A stretch of 64,000 nucleotides of DNA from Streptomyces sp. CB02261 (GTDB taxonomy: Bacteria; Actinomycetota; Actinomycetes; Streptomycetales; Streptomycetaceae): positions 202,771-266,770 of the forward strand of contig NZ_LIVX01000011.1 in NCBI RefSeq assembly GCF_001905665.1, given 5' to 3'. Every line of letters begins with the position of its first letter. The stretch's first letter is position 1. The position numbers were made by a program, and so were the translations under genes. The notes under the pieces are model-generated. The model worked only from the letters and a program-made list of their open reading frames with translations, was not told the DNA's origin and searched no databases. Below, piece after piece: positions 8,758 to 19,200 of this stretch.

Positions 8758-9920
8758 ACCCCCGCCCCGATGCCCGCGCCGTCCCGTGGATCCCGCCGTC
8801 CGAGACCGAGCACCTGCTGCGGGAGGCGGCACTCCGCGGCGACTTCGCGGAACAGGTCCGGGTCCTCGCCGGGGCCGAGCTCTTCATCGGCGCCCCCAAG
8901 GCCGAGGTGGACGCCGAGCCGGACGACGTCTACTGGCGACCCCAGCAGGTCGCGAAGGGGCTCGTCGTCCGGCAGGTCCTCACCCGGGGGATGCTGCCGC
9001 CGTGGCACCCCGACTGGGTCTTCCACCAGATCACCCTGAGATGGGCCGCGCAGTTCCGGTGGAGCGACCCCCGGGTGCTCCTCGCGGTCAACGGCGGCAC
9101 CCCGGCCCAGCTGCTGCTGCCCGCCACCCCCGAGCACCGGGCGGGGTGGCTGCGGGTGTACGCCGAGCACGGCCGGGGGCGTGACGGCCGTTTCACCGCC
9201 CTCCGCCACGGGCCCCTGCACGGCCCGCTCGCCTTCGGCCTCGCCTGCGGCGCCCCTCTCGCGTTCGGCAACGGCGTCCCGTGGAACGACGTCGGTACGG
9301 CCTACATGGGATACACCACCATCCTCGACACCCTCCGCGACGGCTGGGACGTCACGGACGGGGCGGGCTGGCGCAAGGAGCTGGACGCGCTGCTCGACGG
9401 CCGCAACAGCCCGCCGGAGCCGGACTTCGTCCTCCGGGTCCGCGAGGAACTGCGGACCGGCCGGGCCGGGATGCCGTCGGCCGAAGAGTGGCGCGAGACG
9501 GCCGCCGGGCATGCCCAGGACCTGGGCGCGGGCCCGGCGTCGGTGCGGCACATCGAGGAACTGGTGCGCCGGGTCCTGCGCTACGAGGCCCGGTTCCGCG
9601 CCGAGGGGCTGCTCCCGCCGGAGGGACGGGTGCGGAAGACCGTCGCGTACGACTACGGCCGTGCCGTGAACATGGCCCGCTGGGGTCTCTCGGCCCGGTT
9701 CTGCACGCCCCCCGAGGCCGAACAGGCGATCGTCCACGCGGGGGCGCTGGCCCGGGCGGCCTACGGATCGTGGCAGGACTACTCGGTGGGGTATGCGCTG
9801 GGGCGGGTGCTGCGGTTCGACGGGGAGGAGTACGGCCCGTACCACGAGGAGAACGTGGCCGCGCACCGCGTCCTGACGGAGCACGAGGGCAGCCCCTGGC
9901 GGAACGTCCCGTGGCGCTGA
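8754..9920 (+). CDS. DUF1266-type protein with SseB-like N-terminal part (second of a tandem pair)
   Basis: The 388-residue paralogue of the preceding gene starts at the ATG overlapping its stop, so the pair is translationally coupled. It keeps GMLPPWHPDWVFHQITL, LAVNGGTPAQLLLPATPEHR, GPLHGPLAFGLACGAPL, and the DUF1266 block YDYGRAVNMARWGLSARFCT, PPEAEQAI, YGSWQDYSVGYALGRVLRF. The two copies differ most in the 60 residues after the WNDVG region, where this copy has an insertion containing LDGRNSPPEPDFVLRVREEL. Function is unknown. Tandem coupled duplication suggests a heteromer or two related specificities. Confidence 0.72.
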   Translation: MNPRPDARAVPWIPPSETEHLLREAALRGDFAEQVRVLAGAELFIGAPKAEVDAEPDDVYWRPQQVAKGLVVRQVLTRGMLPPWHPDWVFHQITLRWAAQFRWSDPRVLLAVNGGTPAQLLLPATPEHRAGWLRVYAEHGRGRDGRFTALRHGPLHGPLAFGLACGAPLAFGNGVPWNDVGTAYMGYTTILDTLRDGWDVTDGAGWRKELDALLDGRNSPPEPDFVLRVREELRTGRAGMPSAEEWRETAAGHAQDLGAGPASVRHIEELVRRVLRYEARFRAEGLLPPEGRVRKTVAYDYGRAVNMARWGLSARFCTPPEAEQAIVHAGALARAAYGSWQDYSVGYALGRVLRFDGEEYGPYHEENVAAHRVLTEHEGSPWRNVPWR

Positions 9921-9957
9921 GCCGGGGCGTGGACACCCCGTCCCGGCCGACGTGCCG

Positions 9958-10539
9958 TCAGTCGCCCTCGCCCATCAGGACCTTGAGCCCCGCCGTGAGG
10001 TCGTCGGCGCTCGGGGCCGTGTCCGGGTCGACCATCCACTGGATCATCACCCCGGTCGCCAGGGCCTGACAGAGCAGCCCGGCCACCCGGGCCTTCTCCG
10101 GGTCCGCCTCCGGGTCGAGGCCCAGGAAGCCCTCGGCCATGCCGAGCCGGCCCTCCCGCTGCGGCTCCTTGATCGCCTCACGCAGCTTCTCGTCGTCGTC
10201 GAGCCGGGTGACGATCTCCGTCTGAAGCTTCCACAGCGGCCTGCTCGCCCCGGCGGCGGCGATCACCTGCTCCCAGACCGTGTGGAAGCGCGCGTACGGC
10301 TCGGCCGGCAGCGCCCGCCCCTCCTCGCCGGTGCCCGCCGGGCCGACCCGGTCGCCCCACTCCTCGGTGAGCGCGAGGAAGGCCTGCTGGAGGAGGGCGT
10401 CCTTGGAGCCGTAGTGGTAGCCGATGGAGGCGAGGTTGGTGCCGGACGCGGCGACGATGTCGCGGGCCGTGGTGCGCCCGTACCCCTTCTCCAGGAGGCA
10501 GCGCTTGGCACCTTCGAGGAGGTCTTCCCTGTGTCCCAT
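9958..10539 (-). CDS. TetR family transcriptional regulator
   Basis: The 193-residue protein has the TetR DNA-binding domain at its N-terminus: LLEGAKRCLLEKGYGRTTAR then DIVAASGTNLASIGYHYGSK. The rest is a helical ligand-binding domain of no recognisable specificity. A dyad candidate operator lies about 40 bases upstream of the ATG. It faces the DUF1266 pair tail to tail and is followed in the same orientation, across 78 bases upstream, by the end of serA. No obvious target gene other than itself is adjacent, so autoregulation is likely and any partner gene lies elsewhere. Confidence 0.93.
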   Translation of the reverse strand: MGHREDLLEGAKRCLLEKGYGRTTARDIVAASGTNLASIGYHYGSKDALLQQAFLALTEEWGDRVGPAGTGEEGRALPAEPYARFHTVWEQVIAAAGASRPLWKLQTEIVTRLDDDEKLREAIKEPQREGRLGMAEGFLGLDPEADPEKARVAGLLCQALATGVMIQWMVDPDTAPSADDLTAGLKVLMGEGD

Positions 10540-10560
10540 GACAGCACCGTACCCGGCCCT

Positions 10561-10587
10561 TAGACACCTGTGTAAGACGAGCGTCTA
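10561..10587. promoter_or_regulatory. Candidate TetR operator
   Basis: AGACG (10575-10579) and CGTCT (10582-10586) form a tight palindrome with an AG core. A wider TAGAC (10561-10565) and GTCTA (10583-10587) dyad overlaps it. The region lies 22-48 bases upstream of the tetR ATG, where promoter elements are expected. Binding by this TetR is inferred. Confidence 0.5.
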
Positions 10588-10616
10588 GGGACCGGGTACG
10601 AGGTGACGGGCCTGCG

Positions 10617-12206
10617 TCAGATCAGGTTGACGGAGCGGGCCGACGTGGCGCCGATCTCCTCCGCGATCTCCGCGAGCACCGGCGCCGGGAGCGTGTCGTC
10701 GACGGTGAGCACGACGAGCGCCTCGCCGCCCTCCTCCGCGCGGGAGACCTGCATGCCGGCGATGTTCAGACCGGCCTCGCCGAGGATCCGGCCGACCGTG
10801 CCCACGACACCCGGACGGTCCTCGTACCGCAGCACGACCATGTGGTCGGCCAGCGCCAGGTCCACGTCGTAGTCACCGACCGCGACGATCTTCTGGAGGT
10901 GCTTCGGGCCGGCCAGCGTGCCGGAGACCGCGACCTCCTCGCCGCTGGAGAGGGTGCCGCGCACGGTGACGACGTTGCGGTGGTCGGGCGACTCGGAGCT
11001 CGTCGTCAGCCGGACCTCGACACCGCGCTCCTGCGCGAACAGCGGGGCGTTGACGTACGACACGGTCTCGTCGACCACGTCCTCGAACACGCCCTTGAGC
11101 GCGGAGAGTTCGAGCACCTTGACGTCGTGCTGGGTAATCTCGCCGTACACCTCGACGTCGAGACGGGCCGCGACCTCGCCCGCGAGCGCGGTGAAGATCC
11201 GGCCGAGCTTCTCGGCGAGCGGCAGACCCGGCTTGACGTCCTCGGCGATGACACCACCCTGGACGTTGACCGCGTCCGGGACGAGCTCACCGGCGAGCGC
11301 GAGGCGCACCGAGCGGGCGACGGCGATGCCGGCCTTCTCCTGGGCCTCGTCCGTGGAGGCGCCGAGGTGCGGGGTGCAGACGACCTGGTCGAGCTCGAAC
11401 AGCGGGGAGTCCGTGCAGGGCTCCTTCGCGTACACGTCGAGGCCCGCGCCGGCGACCCGGCCCTCCTTGAGGGCGGTGTACAGCGCCGCCTCGTCGACGA
11501 TCCCGCCGCGCGCGGCGTTCACGATCCGGACGGAGGGCTTGACCTTGTGCAGCGCCTCGTCGCCGATGAGACCGAGGGTCTCCGGGGTCTTCGGCAGGTG
11601 GACGGTGATGAAGTCGGCGACCTCGAGGAGCTCGTCCAGGGCCAGCAGCTTCACGCCCATCTGGGCGGCGCGGGCGGGCTGCACGTAGGGGTCGTACGCG
11701 ACGATCTTCATGCCGAAGGCGGACATGCGCTGGGCGACCAGGACACCGATGCGGCCGAGGCCGACGACGCCGAGGGTCTTCTCGCTCAGCTCGACACCCG
11801 TGTACTTGGAGCGCTTCCACTCGCCGTTCTTCAGCGCCGTGTTGGCCTGCGGGATGTTGCGCGCGGTCGCGACGAGCAGACCGCAGGCGAGTTCCGCGGC
11901 GGTGACGATGTTGGACGTCGGGGCGTTGACGACCATCACGCCGGCCTTGGTGGCGGCGGAGACGTCCACGTTGTCCAGACCGACACCGGCACGGGCGACG
12001 ACCCGCAGCTTGCCGGCGGCGGCGATGGCCTCGGCGTCGACCTTGGTCGCGGAACGGACCAGGATCGCGTCCACGTCGGCGATGGCCGGGATCAGCTCGG
12101 CGCGGTCGGCGCCGTTGCAGTGCCGGATCTCGAAGTCCGGGCCCAGCGCGTCGACGGTGGCGGGCGACAGCTCTTCAGCGATGAGTACGACAGGTTTCGA
12201 GCTCAC
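10617..12206 (-). CDS. serA: D-3-phosphoglycerate dehydrogenase
   Basis: The 529-residue enzyme oxidises 3-phosphoglycerate with NAD+, committing carbon to serine. Domains in order are the substrate/NAD domain with VVGLGRIGVLVAQRM and the catalytic Arg, Glu and His of the 2-hydroxyacid dehydrogenase family (VNAARGGIVDEAAL and CTPHLGASTDEAQ), an intervening allosteric domain (about residues 310-450), and a C-terminal ACT domain (VVLRYEDRPGVVGTVGRILG) for serine feedback. I chose the GTG at 12206 because it begins MSSKPVVLIAEELSPATVDA, matches the family, and has GAGGA upstream. The frame is open further upstream without support. Confidence 0.96.
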   Translation of the reverse strand: MSSKPVVLIAEELSPATVDALGPDFEIRHCNGADRAELIPAIADVDAILVRSATKVDAEAIAAAGKLRVVARAGVGLDNVDVSAATKAGVMVVNAPTSNIVTAAELACGLLVATARNIPQANTALKNGEWKRSKYTGVELSEKTLGVVGLGRIGVLVAQRMSAFGMKIVAYDPYVQPARAAQMGVKLLALDELLEVADFITVHLPKTPETLGLIGDEALHKVKPSVRIVNAARGGIVDEAALYTALKEGRVAGAGLDVYAKEPCTDSPLFELDQVVCTPHLGASTDEAQEKAGIAVARSVRLALAGELVPDAVNVQGGVIAEDVKPGLPLAEKLGRIFTALAGEVAARLDVEVYGEITQHDVKVLELSALKGVFEDVVDETVSYVNAPLFAQERGVEVRLTTSSESPDHRNVVTVRGTLSSGEEVAVSGTLAGPKHLQKIVAVGDYDVDLALADHMVVLRYEDRPGVVGTVGRILGEAGLNIAGMQVSRAEEGGEALVVLTVDDTLPAPVLAEIAEEIGATSARSVNLI

Positions 12207-12320
12207 GTGAGTCCTCACAGATCCAGTGCGGACGGCCGTCCCGACGGCCGCAGGCGGTGGAGGGGGCTTGCCGCGTGAAAGCGCACGACGCTGTGGGCCT
12301 GAACGCGAATGTTGTTGAGA

Positions 12321-12397
12321 AGTGTAGTGGTGCACCGGCGCGGTTCATGCGCCTCGTTGGAAGGATCACCCGTCCGTGGTTGGACGGGGTGTCCAAC
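12321..12397 (-). promoter_or_regulatory. serA promoter candidate and upstream dyad
   Basis: On the minus strand a TACACT -10-like box lies at 12326-12321. GTTGGAC (12379-12385) and GTCCAAC (12391-12397) form a 7-bp dyad with a 5-bp spacer some 55 bases further upstream. No convincing -35 box was found. The dyad contains the same TGGAC half-site seen near leuB and ilvE but in the opposite arrangement. Confidence 0.35.
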
Positions 12398-12432
12398 GAT
12401 GCGGGAAGGGGCCGGACACAGTGCCCGGCCCT

Positions 12433-12458
12433 CCCCCACGCCCCAGGGGGCGTGGGGG
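12433..12458 (-). terminator. ilvC (ilvBNC operon) terminator
   Basis: CCCCCACGCCCC (12433-12444) pairs with GGGGCGTGGGGG (12447-12458), 21 bases past the ilvC stop. The 2-base centre means the real loop opens by one or two pairs. It separates the ilvBNC operon from serA. Confidence 0.7.
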
Positions 12459-12478
12459 GATCCCCAGCCCGGGAAGGC

Positions 12479-13480
<1,002 letters not shown>

Positions 13481-13599
13481 TGGGAATCTCCTTGAGGTGC
13501 TGGTGTTGCGTCCCACCGTACGGCGGGGAGCGGGAGGAAGGTTTTCGGGTCTCGTCAGTCGGACCGCCGGGTGGACCGGCCGTCCGCCTCCGATGACTC

Positions 13600-14127
13600 T
13601 CAGGCGCTGCGGTCGAGGGCCCGCAGGGACCGGTCCGTGATGGACCGGGAACCACGCCCTATGGCGATCGTGCCCGACTGGACGAGCTCCTTGACGCCGA
13701 ACTGCTCCAGCATCTTGAGCATCGCGTCGAGCTTGTCACTCGAACCGGTGGCCTCGATGGTGACCGCCTCGGGCGAGACGTCCACGGTCTTGGCGCGGAA
13801 CAGCTGCACGATCTCGACGATCTGGGAGCGGGTCTCGTTGTCGGCGCGGACCTTCACCAGGACGAGCTCGCGCTGGATCGCGGCGCTGGGCTCGAGTTCG
13901 ACGATCTTCAGGACGTTGACCAGCTTGTTGAGCTGCTTGGTCACCTGCTCGAGGGGCAGGTCCTCGACATTGACCACGATGGTGATGCGGGAGATGTCGG
14001 GGTGCTCGGTGACGCCGACGGCGAGGGAGTCGATGTTGAAGCCGCGGCGGGAGAACAGGGCGGCGATCCGGGCGAGGATGCCGGGCGTGTTCTCGACGAG
14101 AACGGAGAGCGTGTGCTTGGTGGACAT
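13600..14127 (-). CDS. ilvN: Acetolactate synthase regulatory subunit
   Basis: The 175-residue small subunit binds valine and activates and feedback-inhibits the IlvB catalytic subunit. An N-terminal ACT domain starts MSTKHTLSVLVENTPGILAR and contains RRGFNIDSLAVG. The C-terminal half (about residues 80-160) is the second ALS small-subunit domain with RELVLVKVRADNETRSQIVE. The start ATG at 14127 lies 41 bases after the ilvB stop, in an operon. Confidence 0.96.
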   Translation of the reverse strand: MSTKHTLSVLVENTPGILARIAALFSRRGFNIDSLAVGVTEHPDISRITIVVNVEDLPLEQVTKQLNKLVNVLKIVELEPSAAIQRELVLVKVRADNETRSQIVEIVQLFRAKTVDVSPEAVTIEATGSSDKLDAMLKMLEQFGVKELVQSGTIAIGRGSRSITDRSLRALDRSA

Positions 14128-14168
14128 GGTCTGGGTCTCTTCCTTTTCGCTCTGCTTCGTTCCGCGCT

Positions 14169-16013
14169 TCAGTCGTCTTCGCCGTCGCCGAAGTCGGGGC
14201 GGACGCCCCGGGCGGCCATGACCTCGTCGTTCGAGGTGCCGGCGGCGACCATCGGCCAGACCTGGGCGTCCTCGTGGACGATGAAGTCGACGACGACCGG
14301 CCGGTCGTTGATGGCGTTCGCCTCGGCGATGACCTTGTCCAGGTCGGCCGGGTCCTCACAGCGGAGGGCGACGCAGCCCATGGCCTCGGACAGCTTGACG
14401 AAGTCGGGGACGCGGGTGCCCTTGTTCGCCTGGACGTCGTCCGGTCCGGAGTGCAGGACGGTGTTGGAATACCGCTGGTTGTAGAAGAGGGTCTGCCACT
14501 GGCGGACCATCCCGAGGGCGCCGTTGTTGATGATGGCGACCTTGATCGGGATGTTGTTCAGGGCGCAGGTGGTGAGCTCCTGATTGGTCATCTGGAAGCA
14601 GCCGTCGCCGTCGATCGCCCAGACCGGGCGGTCGGGCAGACCGGCCTTGGCGCCCATGGCGGCGGGGACCGCGTACCCCATCGTCCCGGCGCCGCCGGAG
14701 TTCAGCCAGGTGGCCGGCTGCTCGTAGTCGATGAAGTGGGCGGCCCACATCTGGTGCTGGCCGACACCGGCGGCGAAGATGGTGCCCTCGGGGGCGAGCT
14801 GCCCGATGCGCTGGATGACCTGCTGCGGCGACAGGCTGCCGTCCTCCGGCAGGTCGTAGCCGAGCGGGTAGGTCTCGCGCCAGCGGCTCAGGTCGCTCCA
14901 CCAGGCGCTGTAGTCGCCCGTGTTCCCCTCGCTGTGCTCGGCCTGGACGGCCTGGATCAGGTCGGCGATGACCTCGCGGGCGTCCCCGACGATCGGGACG
15001 TCGGCGGCACGGTTCTTGCCGATCTCGGCCGGGTCGATGTCCGCGTGGACGATCTTGGCGTACGGGGCGAAGCTGTCGAGCTTGCCGGTGACGCGGTCGT
15101 CGAAGCGGGCGCCGAGGGCGACGATCAGGTCGGCCTTCTGCAGCGCGGTGACGGCGGTGACCGCACCGTGCATGCCGGGCATGCCCACGTGCAGCGGGTG
15201 GCTGTCGGGGAAGGCGCCCAGGGCCATCAGCGTGGTGGTGACGGGGGCGCCGGTCAGCTCGGCCAGGATCTTCAGCTCGCCGGTGGCGCCGGCCTTGAGG
15301 ACACCGCCGCCGACGTACAGGACGGGGCGCTTGGCCGCGCTGATCAGCTTGGCGGCCTCGCGGATCTGCTTGGCGTGCGGCTTGGTCACCGGGCGGTAGC
15401 CGGGCAGGTCGGTCTGCGGCGGCCAGCTGAAGGTGGTCTTCGCCTGGAGGGCGTCCTTGGCGATGTCGACCAGGACCGGGCCGGGGCGGCCGGTGGAGGC
15501 GATGTGGAAGGCCTCCGCGATCGTCCGCGGGATGTCCTCGGCCTTGGTGACGAGGAAGTTGTGCTTGGTGATCGGCATCGTGATGCCGCAGATGTCCGCC
15601 TCCTGGAAGGCGTCCGTGCCGATCGCCTTCGAGGCGACCTGGCCGGTGATCGCGACCAGCGGGACGGAGTCCATGTGCGCGTCGGCGATCGGGGTGACGA
15701 GGTTGGTCGCACCGGGTCCCGAGGTCGCCATGCAGACGCCGACCTTGCCGGTCGCCTGGGCGTAGCCGGTGGCCGCGTGGCCCGCGCCCTGCTCGTGGCG
15801 GACCAGGATGTGGCGCACCCGCTTCGAGTCCATCATCGGGTCGTAGGCCGGGAGGATCGCCCCGCCGGGGATGCCGAAGACGGTGTCGGCGCCCACTTCC
15901 TCGAGAGAACGGATGAGGGACTGCGCACCCGTGACGTGCTCGACGGTGATGGCGGGCTGCGCGCCGCTACGGGGCCGCGGCTGCGGATGGTGCCCGGTGG
16001 CCTGGTCGGTCAT
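14169..16013 (-). CDS. ilvB: Acetolactate synthase catalytic subunit
   Basis: The 614-residue ThDP/FAD enzyme condenses pyruvate into 2-acetolactate or, with 2-oxobutyrate, into acetohydroxybutyrate. The catalytic glutamate is in the N-terminal block GADTVFGIPGGAILPAYDPM and HEQGAGHAATGYA. The ThDP/Mg motif is IDGDGCFQMTNQELTTCALN near residue 460. There are two possible starts. I prefer the ATG at 16013 (MTDQATGHHPQP) because GAAGAG lies 6 bases upstream; the ATG at 16019 abuts that site. Expression is probably controlled by the leader peptide and attenuator just upstream. Confidence 0.96.
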   Translation of the reverse strand: MTDQATGHHPQPRPRSGAQPAITVEHVTGAQSLIRSLEEVGADTVFGIPGGAILPAYDPMMDSKRVRHILVRHEQGAGHAATGYAQATGKVGVCMATSGPGATNLVTPIADAHMDSVPLVAITGQVASKAIGTDAFQEADICGITMPITKHNFLVTKAEDIPRTIAEAFHIASTGRPGPVLVDIAKDALQAKTTFSWPPQTDLPGYRPVTKPHAKQIREAAKLISAAKRPVLYVGGGVLKAGATGELKILAELTGAPVTTTLMALGAFPDSHPLHVGMPGMHGAVTAVTALQKADLIVALGARFDDRVTGKLDSFAPYAKIVHADIDPAEIGKNRAADVPIVGDAREVIADLIQAVQAEHSEGNTGDYSAWWSDLSRWRETYPLGYDLPEDGSLSPQQVIQRIGQLAPEGTIFAAGVGQHQMWAAHFIDYEQPATWLNSGGAGTMGYAVPAAMGAKAGLPDRPVWAIDGDGCFQMTNQELTTCALNNIPIKVAIINNGALGMVRQWQTLFYNQRYSNTVLHSGPDDVQANKGTRVPDFVKLSEAMGCVALRCEDPADLDKVIAEANAINDRPVVVDFIVHEDAQVWPMVAAGTSNDEVMAARGVRPDFGDGEDD

Positions 16014-16094
16014 CAGCATCTCTTCTCGAAGCAGAGGGTTTTTGCGAGGTGTTCTACGAGGGTTTGCGGCGACTTTGGAGGGAGCCGGTGCAAC

Positions 16095-16128
16095 AAAAAA
16101 CCCCTCGTGCCGTGAGGCAAGCGAGGGG
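16095..16128 (-). terminator. ilvB attenuator terminator
   Basis: In the transcript CCCCTCG (16128-16122) pairs with CGAGGGG (16107-16101). An inner stem joins TGCC (16119-16116 in the transcript) and GGCA (16111-16108), and a run of six U follows (16100-16095). This is a canonical intrinsic terminator between the leader peptide and ilvB. It lies 45 bases after the leader stop. Confidence 0.88.
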
Positions 16129-16186
16129 AGCGCGTCGGGTGCGTATTGAGCGGGGTCCAGTGGGTCCCTGCTTCAGCCGACGCGCT
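16129..16186 (-). promoter_or_regulatory. 10-bp inverted repeat linking the leader peptide to the attenuator
   Basis: CCGACGCGCT at 16177-16186, inside the leader peptide codons for Lys-Arg-Val-Gly, is perfectly complementary to AGCGCGTCGG at 16129-16138, which abuts the terminator stem. Pairing would make a stem enclosing the leader stop codon. Translation through the leader would disrupt it. It is the likely pause or alternative structure of the attenuator. Confidence 0.7.
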
Positions 16187-16214
16187 TTCCAAGTACGAGA
16201 ATTCGGGTGCGCAT
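16173..16214 (-). CDS. ilvB leader peptide
   Basis: A 13-codon gene from the ATG at 16214 to the TGA at 16173-16175 encodes MRTRILVLGKRVG. It contains Ile-Leu-Val-Leu consecutively plus a later Val, exactly the amino acids made by the downstream pathway. A stalled ribosome here would report branched-chain aminoacyl-tRNA shortage. GGGAGG lies about 10 bases before the ATG as ribosome site. Peptides of this kind upstream of ilvB have been proposed in actinobacteria by comparative analysis. It is too short for ordinary gene finders but well supported by position and codons. Confidence 0.88.
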   Translation of the reverse strand: MRTRILVLGKRVG

Positions 16215-16247
16215 GGCACTGACCCTCCCTCTCAGCCCTCACCACTG

Positions 16248-19200
16248 TCAAGTGGGTGGGACAGGCGTCTCATTATTTGAGCGGATCGGGGGACGGTTTC
16301 CGACCCGGACGGGGACCGGGCCGGGCAGCGGGTACTCGTCCCGCACCAGGGCTCTGCGCAGCCGGTACTCGTCGAGCGGGCCCGAGAAGGCCATGCCCTG
16401 GGCGTGACCGCAGCCCATCGCCCGCAGGGCGATGACCTGCTCCGGTACGTCGACGCCCTCGGCGACGGTCTGCACGCCGAGCTCCCCGGCGATACGGAGC
16501 ACCCCGCGGGTGATCTTGCGCAGCCGCGCCGACTCGACCACGCCCTCGACGAGGGCCCGGTCCAGCTTCAGTATGTCGACGGGGAGGCGTCGGAGCGCGT
16601 TGATCGCGACATGTCCGCTGCCGAATCCGTCGAGCGCGATCCGCACCCCGAGGCGGCGCAGGGTGATCAGGCGCTGTTCCAGCTCGTCGAGGGAGATCCT
16701 GGGGTCGCTGTCGCCCACCTCGACGATCAGCGAACCGGACGGCAGGCCGTGCCGGGTGAGCAGGGACTCGATCGAGCCGAGCGGGAGCGAGCGGTCCAGG
16801 AGCCGACTGGCCGAGAGCCGGATGGACACGGGTGTGCGGTGGCCGATTCCCGCCCGCTCGGCGGCCTGCTCGACGGCCGCTTCGAGCAGCCAGCGGCCGA
16901 TCTCGGCGGTGCGCTCGCCGTCGTCGGTGACCCGGAGGTACTCGGCGGGGGTGAAGAGGATGCCCTGGGCGGATCTCCAGCGCGCCTGGGCGCTGACGGC
17001 GGAGATCCGGCCGGTGGCGAGGTCGACGACCGGCTGGTGGAGGAGGGCGAACTCGCCGTCGTGGAGGGCGGTCCGCAGCCGGGCTGCCAGTTCCGTCCGG
17101 CGTACCACCTCGGCCTGCATCTGGGGCGCGTAGAGCTCGACGCGGTCCTTGCCGGCCGCCTTGGCCCGGTACATGGCGAGGTCGGCGTTGCGCAGGAGGT
17201 CTCCGGCCTCCATGCCCGGCTCGGCGAAGGCGACCCCGATGGAGGCGGCGACCCGCACCTCGTTACCGCCGTCGAGGCGGTACGGCCGGGAGAGGGTGAG
17301 CCGCAGCCGGTCGGCGATCTCCTCGACCTGGCTCCGGCGGGCCGCCTGGTCGCGGCCGCCGTCCCCGAGGATGAGGGCGGCGAACTCGTCGCCGCCGAGC
17401 CGGGCGGCCGTGTCCCCGGCCCGTACGGAGTCGTGGAGGCGCCGGGCGGCCTGGACGAGGAGGTCGTCGCCCGCCTGGTGGCCGAGGCGGTCGTTGACCG
17501 CCTTGAAGCCGTCGAGGTCGATGAAGAGCACCGCGGTGCCGGGGTCGGAGGCGCGACGGCCGCCGAGGGCCTGGCGGACGCGCCGGGTGAAGAGCGCCCG
17601 GTTGGGCAGGTCGGTCAGCGGGTCGTGCTCGGCGTTGTGCTGGAGCTGGGCCTGGAGGCGTACCCGCTCGGTGACGTCCCGGCTGTTGAAGATCAGACCG
17701 CCCTGGTGCCGGTTGACCGTCGACTCGACGTGGAGCCAGTCGCCGCGGCCCGAGCGGAAACGGCACTCGATCCGGGTGGTGGGCTCCTCGGCGGGCGAGG
17801 CGGCCAGAAAACGCCGTACCTCGTGGACGACGGCGCCGAGGTCCTCGGGATGGATGAGCGAGGCCAGCTCGGAACCGATCAGCTCCTCGGCGTCCCGTCC
17901 GTACACACCGGAGGCCGCGGGGCTGACGTAGCGCAGGATCCCGGTCGGCGCGGCGATCATGATGACGTCGCTCGATCCCTGGACGAGCGACCTGAAGTGG
18001 TTCTCCTTGTGGGCGAGTTCCTGGGTGAGGGCGATGTTGTCGAGGAGCATGATGCCCTGCCGTACGACCAGGGCGAGGACGACCGCGCAGCCGGTGAGGA
18101 CGACGACACGGTCGACCCGGCGTCCCTCGACGACGTTGTAGAGGATGCCGAGGGTGCAGACCGCCGCGGCGAGGTACGGCGTGAGGGCCGCGAGCGATCC
18201 GGCGACCGGACGGCTGTGGAGCCACGGTCCGCGCGCGGGCGCGGCGCTGTCCGGGAGCCGGCGCACTCCCCAGGGCGCGTAGGCGAGCAGCAGGGAGCCG
18301 GCGAACCAGCCGGCGTCGAGCAGCTGGCCCGAGGCGTAGTTCTCGCGCAGCAGCGGCGAGGTGAACAGGGCGTCGCACAGGACGGTCAGGGCGAGCGCGG
18401 CGATCGCGGTGTTGGTCGCCGAGCGGTTCGCCTGGGAGCGCCGGAAGTGCAGGACCAGGACCATGCTCACGAGGACGATGTCGAGCAGCGGGTACGCCAG
18501 CGACAGCGCCGACTGGGCGACGGACTCGTCCTGGACGTGGGCGGTACGGGCGAGGGCGAGGCTCCAGGAGAGCGTGAGCAGGGAGCCGCCGATGAGCCAG
18601 GCGTCGAGCCCGAGGCAGACCCAGCCGGCCCGGGTGACGGGCTTCTTGGCGAGGACGAGGAGGCCGACGATGGCCGGCGGTGCGAACAGTAAGAAGAAGA
18701 GGTCGGCGACGGAGGAGTCGGGCACTTCCGTGCGGAGCACGACCTCGTACCACCCCCACACGGCGTTGCCCGCGGCGGCCATGAAGGAGGAGAAGGCGAA
18801 GAGCAGCCAGGCGGGGCGGGCGCTGCCCCGGTGGGTGCGGGCGTAGAGGAAGCAGGAGACCGCGGCGGTGAGGGCGGCGGCGCTGAGTCCGAAGTCGCCC
18901 ATGAAGAGGGCGACTTCCGGTGAGCCCCAGCCGAGCGAGGCGCCGGTCGTGTAGCCCGCGCAGATCAGCCCCAGGGCGATCTGGGCGACGACCCCTCCGG
19001 TGCCGGGGCGACCGGGGGCGGGGCGGCCGGAGTCGTCGCCGACGGCACGGCGCGCGAGGACCGCCCCGGGCGCGTTCACCGGGCCCTCCGGGATCGCACC
19101 GGCGCACCCGGCCGCGTCGTGCGGGCGCGCCGGCGGCTCGTCGGCCCGCCCGGAGGCGTGCCCGTCGCGGTCGTCGGTGTCCGGTCCGGAGTCCCGTGCG

